Assembly: GCA_033439265.1 (NCBI GenBank)
Contig: JAVTVX010000017.1
Span: 591,001 to 655,000 of the forward strand
DNA: 64,000 nucleotides
Source: Dillenia suffruticosa
Taxonomy: Eukaryota > Streptophyta > Magnoliopsida > Dilleniales > Dilleniaceae
Direction of reading: 5' to 3'
The notes beneath the pieces were generated by a model that searched no databases, was not told the origin of the DNA, and saw nothing but the letters and a program-made list of their open reading frames with translations. The translations under genes were made by a program, and so were the position numbers. Shown one piece after another: positions 14,731-28,159 of the stretch. Position 1 is the stretch's first letter; each line of letters opens with the position of its first letter.

Positions 14731-17700
14731 ATGTTCTCCCCGTCTATTACCACAATGTGGTCTGTTTGGCTGCCTCTTATTAGTTTGGTTATAATTGGTT
14801 TAACCCATTTGGTCTACAAATGGAGGAACCCTAAATGCAACGGTAAACTTCCTCCCGGTTCCATGGGGCTGCCACTTATTGGAGAGACCATTCAGTTTTT
14901 CATCCCAAACAAGTCCTTGGATTTCTCACCTTTCATCAAGGAGAGAATGAAAAGGTATTGTTTCCTACTAAAATGGTTTCGATTTTGTTTTTCATAGTAT
15001 ACAACTTTGTCTGGTGCATGCTATCTATCACATTCTTTTGTCCATAACAAATACGTATAATTGGGGTTTCAATTTTTTTTTTAATATTATGAAACCAATA
15101 GATCTGTTGATGAATAATTATTTGACATATCAATTATATAACTAAATATTCAAGTGTAAATGAATTTTTCATATTTTTGTGATATTTAAATTAAAATTTT
15201 GAATTGTCCAAGTTGCATTTTTATTTTAAAATTTTTTAAATATGGCCATGCAGTTATGGGTATACACTTTTCGGCTTAGTGGGTTGTTTCTCTTTTGTTG
15301 AAAAATAGATATGGGCCATTGTTCAAGACAAGTTTGGTGGGTCGATCGGTGGTGATATCATCCGACCCGGATTTCAACCATTTTCTTTTCGGACAAGAAG
15401 GAAAGCTGGTGGAGCTTTGGTACATGGACTCATTTGCAAAGCTTCTCAAACAAAATTCTGATTCAACGACGGCAACTGGTTACATTCATAAATACCTCAG
15501 AAACTTAATTTTGAGTCACTTTGGAACTGAAATACTCAAACAAAAGTTGCATTCTGGTTTGGAGGTGGCCATACGTAAAGCACTCGATGCCTGGTGTGAA
15601 TTGCCCGAGGTTGAATTCAAAAATGCAAATGCTGCGGTAATTTTCTACAATTTTTTTTTATAATATATATTTTTCAATTTTTTTTAAAAAATTTATTTAA
15701 TTTTGATCGGTATATTCTTGCAGATGATATTTGATATAACTGCAAAGCAGATTTTCAGTTATTGTCCTCAAAAATCGGAGGAGAAATTAAGTGAAAAATT
15801 AGTAGATTTCTTGCAGGCTCTTATGTCATTTCCGGTGAATATTCCTGGGACAACTTTCCACAAATGTATGAAGGTAAATGAGGAAAGAAAATGATTATTA
15901 CTAAAAATAATAACACCTAAAGAAGAAGCCTTATATGCATGTGTGTGTGCGTGTATTTATGTTTATGTTTTAAAAAATCTCTGAATAATTAAATCATTAA
16001 TATGTCTTTTTTTTTTTAATTGAATGAATGTAAATAATGTAGAATAAAAGGGCTGTAGAGAAGATAATAGGACATGAGTTAGAAGAGAGAGCAGCTTTCC
16101 CCGAAAAACGCCAAGGAGATATGATTGATCAGGTTCTGGAAGACATGAAGACAGAGAAGTTTCTAAACAAAGATTTTGTAGTTCACATGATGTTTGGGCT
16201 TCTTCTAGCCAGCTTCGAGACCATCTCCGCCACACTTACCTTGGCCATGAAACTCCTAACTGAACATCCTTCTGTTGTTCAAGAATTAACGGTTCTCTCT
16301 CTCTCTCCCCATTATTAATTTTTTTTTGGATGAACTATTAAATTATGCTAGTGCTGTGTTTATAATTGCTAACTTGATCAGGAGGAACATGAAGCACTAT
16401 TGAAGAACAGGGAAAATCCAGGGTCTGGACTTACATGGAGCGAATACAAATCAATGACCTTTACACACCATGTGGGTAGTTAATAAATTAAACATAAGCA
16501 TCTATCTTAAATTTTATATAACAATATCTACTTTAAAAAAACTCAAACTTGCCGATAAAAAAAGTATTATTAATTATTTTATATTTTAGTATCGTCTTAT
16601 ATGAAATTATTAAACACGTCATAAATAGACTTGACATGACTCCATTCAAAAACTATGTGCTCCAATTACATATTTTATTATCTATTTGAAATGAGTAATT
16701 AAGCCGAATGATTATTCATTTCAAAAAATTAAATTTATAGATAAATGTAATATTAATTATTTTATATTTTAATACCTCACAAGTAAAAAGGGTTATCGGT
16801 GCAGTGTTGACCCATCGATGATTTTCTAATTTGCACAGGTGATTAGCGAATCGCTTAGAATGGCTAGCGTGGCTCCGGGAATTTTAAGAAGAGTTATAAA
16901 TGATATTGAAGTAAACGGTTCGTGTTCAAATATTTTACTTAACAAATTTGTATTTTTCACAAGGATATAAATGATTTGTCGAATCCCAACGTAGTATAAT
17001 CCCAAAATATGAAAAATAAAAATATTAACCCCTTTTTGTTTTCTTTTGTGTTCTTTTAGGATATACAATTCCGAAGGGGTGGACTATCATGGTCGTGCCT
17101 GCAGTCATACAATTGAATCCTAAGGTTTATGAAGACCCACTTGTATTTAATCCACATCGTTGGAAGGTAAGGACAGGACAGGTCTATGTATTTGACAAAG
17201 CACACTTAATGTCAAGGAACATTCAAATTTAGTGCATTTCCACAGATTAGATAGTTTACATGACAATGACCTGCGGGGACGAATCGGAATGTGCATCTCA
17301 TTTAATTATATCTTTCCCAGCTTTCTATCATCTTCATTATTTTATGGTGAAGTTATAAATTATCATATATTACTTATAGTTAGTATATACAAGATTTGTA
17401 ATTATAGGATAAAATTAATGATCGTGAGGTTAATCATAATATATTATTTTAATAATTTTAAATTATTAATATTTATAAGGTTAGTGTTTATTGGGCTGTG
17501 CGGTGTCCGCCATGGCCACCGGTCACTTTACTAACTTCAACAAGATTTGAATTCAAAAATAGAGTAATGACTACAGTTAATATAGATAGTCGACCAAATG
17601 GAAAGGATGTTAATTCTCTTTATCAAGACCCGTGTTAAAATTTTATGAATGAAAAAAACTATATCGATAGAACTTCCATCTAAAAACAGTTTGACCATAT

Positions 17701-18240
17701 TTCAGATCGGATTAGTAAATATCAGTAAATGGAAAAAATTTAAGACACCAAAAGAAATATATAAATACACGTACATACATAGGCGGAGAGAGAGAGAGAG
17801 ATGCTCACCATTTTTGCCCTCTCTAAATATCTTTTTAAGAATCCCTAAGTCCTAGGAAATGTCTGTAATGGTTATGGTTAATAAGAATCATATACCAATA
17901 ATGGGACATGGTTTCAGGACATGGGAGCAATAGCAACAGCAAAGAATTTTATACCATTCGGAGGGGGTTCAAGGTCATGTGCAGGAGCAGAGTTCAGCAA
18001 AGTTTTCATGGCAGTTTTTATTCACGTCCTTGTTACCAATTACAGGTAGGTATTTCTGTATAATTTTTATTAATCATTCATATCATTTAATTTTTAAAAT
18101 TGCATCTGCTCCTAAATCTGATATTTTTTAATTTGAAAAATATTCATAGTTGGACGAAGATAAAGGGAGGAAATATTTATCGGACTCCAGCTCTAAGGTT
18201 TCGTGATGGTTTCCACATCAAGGTCTCCAAGAAGATTTAG
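14731..18240 (+). CDS. CYP87-family cytochrome P450, copy 1
   Basis: This is a haem-thiolate monooxygenase of the CYP85 clan and resembles CYP87A. By family it would oxidise a triterpenoid or steroid skeleton on the ER membrane. Nine exons are 14731-14954, 15309-15636, 15724-15873, 16043-16291, 16382-16471, 16839-16917, 17060-17166, 17918-18045 and 18150-18240, giving 481 residues with every junction GT-AG and in phase. The N-terminal hydrophobic anchor is at about residues 10-30, followed by KLPPGSMGLPLIGE. The I-helix motif is ASFET (290-294), ExxR is E351-R354, the PERF-like motif is NPHRW, and the haem loop is FGGGSRSCAGAE with Cys430. ATG 14731 is used because in-frame codons upstream are not ATG. 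It lies 437 bp from an OSC 3' stump pointing toward it. No breaks are seen. Divergence from copies 2 and 4 is modest. The CYP87 family is likely; the substrate is not knowable here. Confidence 0.9.
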
Positions 18241-18676
18241 CTCCATCAGAATTCAAATAAGTTCCTAAGTGTCTAAATACTATATTTTTCGTTCATCTAT
18301 ATAATTACAAAGTAGGAAATAAAAAAAAATTTACGATCGCTGTTATATAAATTTACGAGCAGACCCCTTGAGCAAATCTTGTGGGTGTAATAAAAATCAT
18401 GATACTACTATTATTAAGATTAAGAATTGAAGATTTTCACCAAGTAAATTTGAATATCATAATGTTATACCGTTTCATTGCATAAAAAAAACCGATCATC
18501 AATTTATCTTGCCATAAACATCGATTATTCATCAAACCATCATCCGATTATCCATCCGTAGCCAAACATGGGATGGAGCTGTTCTAAACACACATATTAA
18601 GGCCTCCCCAGCACAAACATAAGACAATACAAGAAAGGGAACAAACTCTTTTTTAAGTTCATGCTATAAGGCTGAG
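18241..18676. other. Convergent 3' intergenic between P450 copy 1 and OSC stump
   Basis: This is shared 3' flank. The same sequence, including aaatcttgtg..gtaataaaaatcat, lies downstream of P450 copies 2 and 3, and a conserved segment (aggcctccccagcacaaaca) precedes each OSC 3' end. No gene is present. Confidence 0.6.
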
Positions 18677-18998
18677 CTAGACACTTCTTGATGGCAGTGG
18701 AACTAGCTTACAGTATTCTGCTAGAGCCCATATGGGGAAGATGTTTCTGTACGCGGCAAAGTGCAGCATGCTGTTCCTGCAGTAGACTCCAGTAATTTCC
18801 TGCCAAACAAGCATATTTTAGAGTTAGTCTTTTCTGTGTTGCATCTCCAAAACAATCCGAGTTAGAAATATTGAGAGATTTATGTTCATAGTTCCAAGAA
18901 TCCTTTGTTACTTCATACGTAATGTAGGCTAAAAATACCTGTTGTGGGAAGTCGCCATCTTCCATTTGAGGAGTGATAAGAAAACTTTGCTGCTCGAT
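18677..18998 (-). pseudogene. Oxidosqualene cyclase 3' stump, copy A
   Basis: Only the last exon (about 18799-18677, ending PLPSRSV-stop like the intact copy) and part of the preceding exon (EDGDFPQQ region, to 18998) remain. At 18998 the homology to OSC ends abruptly inside the exon. It switches to the gatgatgatg..ccacgtcgaaacgc sequence found at 9497 upstream of the DPM1 copy. This is the join of a tandem duplication, not gradual decay. The stump has no start, no catalytic region and no promoter of its own. Confidence 0.85.
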
Positions 18999-21900
18999 GG
19001 TGATGATGATAGCCACGTCGAAACGCTGTCGTATTGACTCCTTCCGTACGTGTTTTAGGAAAATGGGCTGACACCAAGACCCACACAAGCGGAAGTACGA
19101 TTTTAGGCCCAATATGGAACACAAATAGCCCATTAGGCAATCACCAATTTTTTTTAAATTTTTTTTTAACGCTTGACATCTGTATCCACCGTCGTTTGGT
19201 TGGCTTAACGGGAAGCGTGCTGAGATCCTTTAACCATGCCCTAGTTTGACTCGACATGAGAATAGAAAAAATCACGTTGTGAGATCCCCCTCCAAAAGCG
19301 GGTCTGACAGAAAATCGATCCAGATTAATAAGGACAAAATTTTAAATATTTAGCGGTGGTCAAATCAGGAACAAAAAAAAAAAAGACATCAATTTTTTTT
19401 TATTCAAATCTTTTCTTTTTCTTAACCCAATTTTTCTCATTTAAATCTTTCTTCTTTTTTAAACTACAGTTTTTTTTCTGGGTCTTTATTCTTTTTCTGA
19501 TCCAGTATTTTTTTTAATCAGATCTTTACCTTTTTTTTTTTACCTAACTTTTATTTTTCACTTCAACCCTTCACCTTTATTGGACCACAATTTTTTTTTT
19601 CCTTTAGGTTTTTACTTCTTTTTTTTTTCTATCACTTAAGACCTTTGTCTTTTAGGAGATAGATTTTTCTCCTTTTGTTTTTTTGACCCCATTACCATAG
19701 TTTTTTTTTTTTATTTTTTTATTTTTTTTTTATACAGGTCCTCGCTCTCTTTTTTTTACCCAGCTTTTTTTTTTCACTTATGTCTTTCATCATTTTTTAA
19801 CCACATTTGTTTTTTTCCATTCAGCTCTTTGTTTTTTTTGACCAAGTTTTTTTTTTCACTTAAATCTTTCATCTTTTTGAGATATAGAACTTTTTTTTTT
19901 TTTTGCCCCACGGATGGTTGACCTTTTATTTTTAGATTACAATTTTTTTATTTTTTTCCATTTAACTACTTACTTTTTTTACTTCTTGACCCAATTTTTT
20001 TCCTCTTAAGTTCTTCATCTTTTTTTGCAAGAGGTTTTTCAACTTTTGTTTTGTTTTTTGATTTTTTTTTGTCTCATGGATGGTCATCTATTTATTTTTA
20101 GATTACAATTTTTTATTTTTTTATTCAAATCCTTGCTGTTTTAAATTTTTGATCTAGTTTTTTCAGTTAAGTCTTTCATTTTTTGACATTTATTTTTTCA
20201 CTTCTTTTATTTGGTTAGTCTCCCATTTTTTCAACCCAGTTTTTTCTCTTCTTTTTTACTTCACTTGTTAGTCTCATATATATATATTTATTACCTTTTT
20301 ACTCCACCTTTTACTCTTTTTTATTTCATTCATTGGTTTTTTTTTTTAGAATTCCAGTAGTTAGAGTCTTTTTTTTATTTTTTGTATCGTTAATATATGT
20401 TTTTTTATTAATTTAAATAATAATTTAATTCAGATATTAAGTTACGTTAATTATAAATTTAATAGGTGTTTATACAATAAAAAAATATAATTAATATTTT
20501 GTGAACACCCCATACGTTAGAGTGGCAGTAATTAGTTTTATATAAAAGGCTCTTTAGGTCTTTTAATTACCGACCAGTATCACGGCACCTCAAGCCTCAT
20601 CATAAGCATATTTCAACGTACTCCAATAAAAAAATTAGTAATAAGAAATTTAATATTCTAATTAAAAGAAATACAAAATGTCAAGAGTGACAAACTAAAA
20701 GTCATACGATGAAAAATCACATTTATTAAATGTAACAATTTAAAAGCTAAAAGTCATCTAGAAAACCAAAATCCAATGGACATTCATTTAAATTCCTTAA
20801 CATTTATAACAAATTTTAATTTTTTAAAAAGATAATTTAAACAATTAATATTAATTTTATTTAAAATTGAGGTTATTCAATCATTTTTTTTTAATTTTTG
20901 TATGCTAATTTTAAAAATACTTAAATTGAACAAAGAGAATGTAAAACAAACATATTATCTGGAAAGTGGTATGAATTTTGAAAACACCGTCAAAGGGGTT
21001 TTGCTACCATCAAAAGTAAGAAAACAAATCAAGTTCGGTGGAATTGTGCTCCAAAGAAAAGACAAATCATACGGCTAAAAATTTTTGTTAGTGACAGGAA
21101 TTCAGTGGAATTGTCATCCAAAGAGATGAAGGAGACCGATGGCACTGTCAATATTCTTTATAGGTCACCCTTGGCTGGCTACAAGGAATCTGGAAACGAT
21201 GATCCTATTGGCTATGGCTGCGACGAGAGAGAGAGAGAGAGATGACCCATCTAAGATTATGGTGGGGGTTCCTTATAAATGGTGACCCTTTGTCTAATTT
21301 AGATGCATGGACCGACTGCCCACATGGGTTAGAAGTATTTATTACTTTTATGGATATTTACAATTTAAGGGATTCGAAAATTTTAAATTCCCATTTAATT
21401 ATCATTATTATTTTAATATCTTGTTCTATAAAAATAGTTATAACAATTTTATAATAGTATCTCAAATTATTTCAGAAAATCAGAAACATGATTTTTTTTT
21501 ATTCTAATTATTTCTTTTACGAACATAGGACTTTGACTTGGAGAGTCCATCATCATTAGTCTACCAAAAAATATATACAAATATTGACCATTGCTACTAA
21601 AAAACAGAATTATTGTATGTCAAAATCGTGGCAGGACGAATAGTTACTATTATTTTTTTGAAAAAAAATACATGTTTGTTATAGACACGAATTTGAAAAT
21701 CATCGCATTTGACGACTTTTCTCTAAATCCTCTGATGGGACTAGTGTTATAAGGAAAAATTGAGAAAAGATTTAACTTCAATCAGGTGATTTTTCAAATA
21801 TAAAATTATTTACATAATAATAATTTAATATTTTATAGAGAAATTTATTTCTATTTACAAAATTATATATATATATATATATATTTTAAATTTTCTCCTT

Positions 21901-22449
21901 TAATTAAAGTGAAATATTTCAAAAATACAAAACTTTAAAATGCACAATTCTTAATAAAATCAGAAATCGGTATTCAATTAAATCAATTAAAATAATTAAT
22001 TTAATTTGATTATATAATTTTTATAATTATAATCTAATTAAATAATTTAAAAAATCGATAGGCGTGAAAAAAGTCAGACATGTGTCACTTTTCCTTACTA
22101 CAGAAATTTATCACAAACTGTCACCGCCACCGTGTCCTTTTCGAGTTTACATGCCAAAAGATATCCTTTCCCCTTTCAAAATCAAAGGTTTAAGATAGTT
22201 CACAAATTATAAAAAGAAAAGAATAGGGTAGTTTCCTAATTTATCAATTTTAACACCGAATTTCCTCAATTATTTATTTTGTAGAAGGAAGGAGGGAAAG
22301 AGCAAAAGAAGAGAGGGGGAGAGAGAGAATTTTTTCTCTAAATTTTTAAATGAATTTTTTTTTTAATATTTTTTATTATTTTAATGGTAAAAATCAACGA
22401 TTGATAGACAAAAAGAGTTAATTTAAGATATTTTTGTAGTTGAAAGGAG

Positions 22450-22484
<35 letters not shown>

Positions 22485-23690
22485 GTTTTGATAACATTTT
22501 TGTATCTGTCTCATAGTTTAGGTTTAATATTTTATAGAGAAATTTTGTTTCCATTTACAAAATTGTATTTTTAAGAAAATTTTTTACATTAATTAAATAA
22601 TATTATAAATATAATATAAATAAGTTAAAGCAAAATAACTTGTGAGAAGATGAGATTTTAAAAAAATAGAGACTTAACTCGTTCAACCTAAATCAAATCA
22701 AATTTAGTGAGAGTAAAATTAATTATTGAATATTGATGGTTTATAAAAAATATATATATTAAGATTTGGGTAATGTTATATAGGTTAAATTAGTTAAAGA
22801 GTAAAATAAAATAAAATAAATATAATATAATAAATAATAAATTGAAAGTTGCAAATTTGAGTATTTTTTTTTAATTTGTCGAAGAGGATCATTTTTAAAT
22901 TAAATAAAAAGTATTTAGAATATTATAAAACAAAGTGTGACATAAGTCGATTGTTTCGATCGAGGTGTCCTTAGATATGGAGTTAAGGTTGAGGTGAGGC
23001 AAATCACAATGACTGTACTTGTTTGTTTGGACGTTCGAACTTGGGACCACCATTTGTGTGAGAAACTGTTTTATACATTTGTGGCCCCTTTTACAATCTC
23101 TCTCTCTCTCTCTCTCTCTCTGCTTGTTGTTTCGGTCATTGGGGAACAACAAGCCTTTTTCGCACTCGCAATGGAGTCCAGGTCTAGGAAGTAGAGCACA
23201 AGTTGCGGAGAGTGCATTCTGAGTACAGTTATCAACGGTGGAATTAAACTACCAGCCCTGCTTGGTTGAATATTGCGACTCAAAAATAATTAACAACCCT
23301 AGAAATCGTATAGTAAGAAATGAGGATTTCAACAACTTTGAACTAGAAATGACAAATTATTCATGTCATTTGACAAATAAAAATTATGAGGATTTCTCTT
23401 GTGATAAATTGACAAGATTTGACAAAAAGTATTCATTTAACACCGCAAAATTTTGGGCATTGAAAGAGTGATGGGGTTTGCCAAGTCAACCATAGCCAAG
23501 TTTTTCCAATCCGTGCAACAAATTTTTCTTTCACATCCATCAAGCACGAGACAGAATCTAGCTTCATTCAAACTCAAAATTGGATACTTTGACAAACCAA
23601 CACATGTGACATCATATGTATGGCCATTTGAGTTGATTTAATGAAGTGGTCTGGTAGCACCATCTATCAAGTACTAAAGCAAACACCCCT
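18999..23690. other. AT-rich left part of duplicated unit 2
   Basis: This is the repeat of 9497-14620, with indels. It holds no gene. It includes the T-rich array at 19370-20350, (GA)n at about 21228-21242, (TA)n near 21860-21880 and 22450-22482, and (TC)n at 23099-23121. Open frames here are low-complexity or shadows of the microsatellites. Confidence 0.7.
19370..20350. repeat. T-rich degenerate array
   Basis: Nearly 1 kb is dominated by T-runs of 6-12 bases. They are separated by short recurring phrases such as cacttaagtctttcat, gacccaattttt and agattacaattttttt. The spacing is irregular, so it is not a clean satellite. The matching place in unit 1 (about 10550-10720) has only a short version, which implies expansion in unit 2 or contraction in unit 1. 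Confidence 0.7.
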
Positions 23691-23697
23691 TGTGACC

Positions 23698-23705
23698 TAT
23701 AAAAG
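23698..23705 (+). promoter_or_regulatory. TATA box of P450 copy 2
   Basis: TATAAAAG lies 98 bases before the ATG, in the same context as in copies 1 and 4. The flank also shares gtgacatcatatg with copy 4; in copy 1 that part is altered. Confidence 0.65.
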
Positions 23706-23802
23706 GGTAAAGCTCTTCACAAGAGCCCACCCAAAATCCACCAACAACTCTCTCATTTCTACGTACTTTTCCATTTGGATTTTCTTCTAAGTTTTGCCGG
23801 AG

Positions 23803-26800
23803 ATGTTCTCCCCATCTATGACCACAATGTGGTCTGTTTGGCTGCCTCTTATAAGTTTGGTTATAATTGGTTTAACCCATTTGGTCTACAAATGGAGGAA
23901 CCCTAAATGCAATGGTAAACTTCCTCCTGGTTCTATGGGTCTGCCACTTATTGGAGAGACCATTCAGTTTTTCATCCCAAACAAGTCCTTGGATTTCTCA
24001 CCTTTCATCAAGGAGAGAATGAAAAGGTATTGTTTTCTACTAAAATGGTTTCGATTTTGTTTTTCATAGTATACTACTCTGTATAGTGCATGCCATCTAT
24101 TGCATTACTTTGTCTCTAACAAATATGTATGATCGGAGTATCAATTTTTCATTTTATATATTATGATACCAATAGATTTGTTGATAAATAATTGTTTGAC
24201 ACATCAATTATATAACAAAAACAAATGAATTTTTCATTTTTTAGGATGTTTAAATTAAATCTTCGAAATCGTCCAAGTAGCTTTTATTTATTTATTTTTA
24301 ATTTAATAAATATGGACATGCATTTATCCCTGTGCACTTTTTGGCTTAGTGGGTTGTTTCTTTTTTGTTAAAAAATAGATATGGGCCAATTTTCAAGACA
24401 AGTTTGGCGGGTCGATCCGTGGTGATATCATCCGACCCGGATTTCAACCATTTTCTTTTCGGACAAGAAGGAAAGCTGGTGGAGCTCTGGTACATGGACT
24501 CATTTGCAAAGCTTCTTCAACAAAGTTCTGATTCAACCACAGCAACCGGTTACATTCATAAATACCTCAGAAACTTAATTTTGAGTCACTTTGGAACTGA
24601 AACACTTAAACAAAAGTTGCATTCTGCTTTGGAGGCAGCCATACGTAAAACACTCGATGCCTGGTGTGAATTGCCCGGGGTTGAATTCAAAAATGGAAGT
24701 GCTGCGGTAATTTTTTACAATTATTTTATAATATATATTTTTTAAGTTTTAATAAAAAAAATATATAAATTTTGATTGATATATTCTTGCAGATGATATT
24801 TAACATAACTGCGAAACAAATCTTCAGTTATAATCCAAAAAAATCGGAGGAGAATATAAGCGAAAAATTAGTAGATTTCTTGCAGACTCTTATGTCATTT
24901 CCGGTGAATATTCCTGGTACAACTTTCCACAGATGTATGAAGGTAAATGAGGAAAGAAAATTCTCCAACCACCTTTGATTATTACTAAAAATAATAACAC
25001 CTAAAGAAGAAGCCTTATAAGTATGTACGTGTGTATGAATGTATGTATGTACATATGTTTGTGTTTTGAGTATGTATGTATATATGTTTATGTTTTGAAA
25101 AATATCTGAATAATTAAGTCATTAATATGTCTTTTTTTTAATTGAATGAATGAAAATAATGTAGAATAAAAGGGCTGTAGAGAAGATAATACGACGTGAG
25201 TTAGAAGAGAGAGCAGCTTTCCCCGAAAAACGCCACGGAGATTTTCTAGATCAGGTCCTGGAAGACATGAAGACAGAGAAGTTTTTAAACAAAGATTTTG
25301 CAGTTCACTTGATATTTGGGCTTCTTCTAGCCAGCTTCGAGGCCGTCTCCGCCACACTTACCTTGGCCATGAAGCTCCTAACTGATCATCCTTCTGTTGT
25401 TCATGAATTAACGGTTCACACACACTCTCTCTCTCTCCCCCCCCAACGTTAATCGTTTTTTGGATGAACTATTAAATTATGCTAGTGCTGTGTTTATAAT
25501 TGCTAACATGATCAGGAGGAACATGAAGAACTACTGAAGAACAGGGAAAATCCTGAGTCTGGACTTACATGGGACGAATACAAATCAATGACCTTTACAC
25601 ACCATGTGGGTAGTTAATCAACTAAATATAAACATCTATCTTAAATTTGCCAATGAGCTTTAACTCAAATGGCAGATTCCCCCTCCCCATGAAATATATT
25701 CGAGTTCAAACCCCTATGTATGCACAAAAAAAAAAAAAAATCTATCTTAAATTTTATAGAACCTGCTTTAAAAACTCCAACTTACGGGAAAAAAATATAT
25801 ATTACTAATTACTTTATATTTTAATACCTCAAAATTAAAAGTATTATCGGTGAAGCATTGACCTATTGATGATGTTCTAATTTGCACAGGTAATCAACGA
25901 ATCGCTTAGAATGGCCAGCGTGGCTCCGGGAATTTTAAGAAGAGTTATAAAAGATATTGACGTAAATGGTTTGTATTCAAATATTTTATTTAACAAATTT
26001 GTCTTTTTGATGATGATATAAACGATTTGACAAATCCTAGTATAGAATAATTCCTAAATATGGAAAAATAACACCTTCTTTTTTATTTTTTTTCATTTTT
26101 TAGGATATACAATTCCAAAAGGGTGGACTATAATGGTCGTACCTGCAGTCATACAATTGAATCCTAGGACTTATGAAGACCCACTTGCATTTAATCCACA
26201 TCGATGGAAGGTAAGGACAGGTCCATGCATTTGACAAAACAAACTTAATGTCGACTGTCGAAGAATATTTGAATTTACATGGCAATGACCTGTGGGGACA
26301 TATCGGAATGTGCATGGCATTTAATCATAGCTTTTGAAAAAGGTTGTTTATCATATTGATGCCCCAACTTTCTATTAATCTTCGTTATTTTATGGTGAAA
26401 TTACTAATTATGATGTATTATTTGTAATTAATATAAACGAGATTTGTAATTATTGGATATAATTGGTAGACGTGAGATTAATCATAATATTTTATATAAT
26501 AATTTTAAATTATTAATATTTATAAAATTAGTGTTTATTTTATGGTGTACTATTTATAATTAATATATATGAGATTTGTAATTATTGGATATAATTGGTA
26601 GACGTGAGATTAATCATAATATTTTATATAATAATTTTAAATTATTAATATTTATAAAATTAGTGTTTATTATGCTGTGCGGGCCACTAACTTTAATAAC
26701 TCCATCACGAATTGGATTCAAAAATAAAATAATCACAATTAATATATATAGATCAATATACAGTCAGTCTAGTAAGATAGGGTATTAGATTTTTTAACTA

Positions 26801-27363
26801 AATCTCGAATTGAAAACTTAAGAATAGAAAAAATTGTACTGGGAGAGCTACCTAAAATACTCGAATCAGATTAGTTAGAGTATAATTGTGTATACCAATG
26901 ATAGAAAAGGGAAAGAGAGAGAGTTACTCTCCTTTTTTGTCCTCTCTAAATATAATTTTAAGAATCCCTAAATCAAAGGAAATGTCTGTAATGGTTATGG
27001 TTAATAAGTAACTTATACCAATAATGGGACATTGTTTCAGGACATGGGAGCAATGGCAACAGCAAAGAATTTTATACCATTCGGAGGGGGATCAAGGGCA
27101 TGTGCAGGAGCAGACTTCAGCAAAGTTTTAATGGCAATTTTTATTCACGTCCTTGTTACCAATTACAGGTAGGTATTTCTGTATAATTTTTATTAATTAT
27201 TCATATTATTTAATTTTTAAAATTGCATCTGCTCCTAAATCTGATATTTTTTAATTTGAAAAATATTCATAGTTGGACCAAGATAAAGGGAGGAAATATT
27301 TATCGGGCTCCAGCTCTCAGGTTTCGTGATGGTTTCCACATCAAGGTCTCCAAGAAGAATTAG
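23803..27363 (+). CDS. CYP87-family cytochrome P450, copy 2
   Basis: The role is as for copy 1. Exons are 23803-24026, 24379-24706, 24793-24942, 25165-25413, 25516-25605, 25890-25968, 26104-26210, 27041-27168 and 27273-27363. Exon lengths are identical to copy 1 and give 481 residues. Landmarks are KLPPGSMGLPLIGE, ExxR in NESLRMAS, NPHRW and the haem loop FGGGSRACAGAD with Cys430. The I-helix motif reads ASFEA where copies 1 and 4 have ASFET, so the usual threonine (residue 294) for proton delivery and O2 activation is alanine. The gene is otherwise open. The exon order and splice sites are intact, with a SINE in intron 5 and a tandem duplication of about 145 bp in intron 7. Coding sequence is closer to copy 4 (both read NPRTYEDPLAF) than to its unit partner copy 1. 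It is expressible in principle; altered activity is inference. Confidence 0.88.
25649..25739 (+). repeat. Short tRNA-type SINE in P450 copy 2 intron 5
   Basis: The 91-bp insert starts gccaatgagctttaactcaaatgg (box A-like) and has cgagttcaaaccc (box B-like). It ends in an A-run and is flanked by perfect copies of ATCTATCTTAAATTT (25634-25648 and 25740-25754). Copies 1 and 4 of the P450 lack it at this point, so the empty site is known. Confidence 0.85.
26390..26680. repeat. Tandem duplication of about 145 bp in intron 7
   Basis: Two adjacent near-identical blocks each contain gagatttgtaattattgg, gtagacgtgagattaatc and attagtgtttatt. The corresponding introns of copies 1 and 4 contain one block, so the duplication is specific to copy 2. 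Confidence 0.8.
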
Positions 27364-28159
27364 CTCCATCAGAATTCAAATAAGTCCCTAAGTGTCTAAA
27401 TACTATATTTTTTGTTTATCTATATAATTACGAAATAGGAAATAAAAAAATTACTATGTTTAAATTATATAATATCGAATGTTATCGGAGCTCGGTGCTG
27501 ATATAAATATGCAGCGAAGCACGACATATAAAAATCACTTCTACGATCGCTCTGTTATGTAAATTACTTGTAATTGTATCGTATTTTTTATAATAGTGAG
27601 GATGTTGTTTTTTATGTATATATAAATAAATTTGTTGTAATATTATAATTCAAAAATCCATAACCTCACTAAGTAGATCTCATAATGTATATATAAAAAT
27701 TAAGAATTGAACCTTCAACTACCGGATCATACAATTAAAAATCTCTACCTTTATTGATCGTATGTTATAACCAACAAATCCGGCATAGCGGACAGACCCA
27801 TTGAGCAAATCTTGTGTGCATAATAAAAATCATCATGCTACTGTTATTAAGATTAAGAATTGAAGTTTTTCACTAAGTTCGAATTTCATAATGTTATATT
27901 GTTTCATTGCATAAAAAAACTGATCATCATTTTTTTTTTACAAAGATTTGAATTTGAGATTATTAGGGGATGAGAGTTTATACTACTTCGTTATCCCCCA
28001 TCAATTTTTGTTGTCATAAACATCGGTTATTCATCAAACCATCGTCAGATTATCTTTCCGTAGCCAAACATGAGATGGAGCTGTTCTAAACACACATATT
28101 AAGGCCTCCCCAGCACAAACAGAACACGATACAAAAGAGGGAACAAACTCTTTTTAAGT
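27364..28159. other. Convergent 3' intergenic between P450 copy 2 and OSC copy B
   Basis: This is homologous to 18241-18676, with added AT-rich sequence. A short minus-oriented SINE-like insert lies at about 27930-28002 and is absent from the copy 1 flank. No gene is seen. Confidence 0.6.
27930..28002 (-). repeat. Mini SINE-like insert, minus orientation
   Basis: Read on the minus strand, about 70 bp has a box A-like start (gtagtataaactctcatcc), a box B-like aaattcaaatct and an A-tail. On the plus strand it begins with a T-run. The neighbouring flank of P450 copy 1 is continuous here (gatcatcaatttatcttg), which serves as the empty site. Confidence 0.6.
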
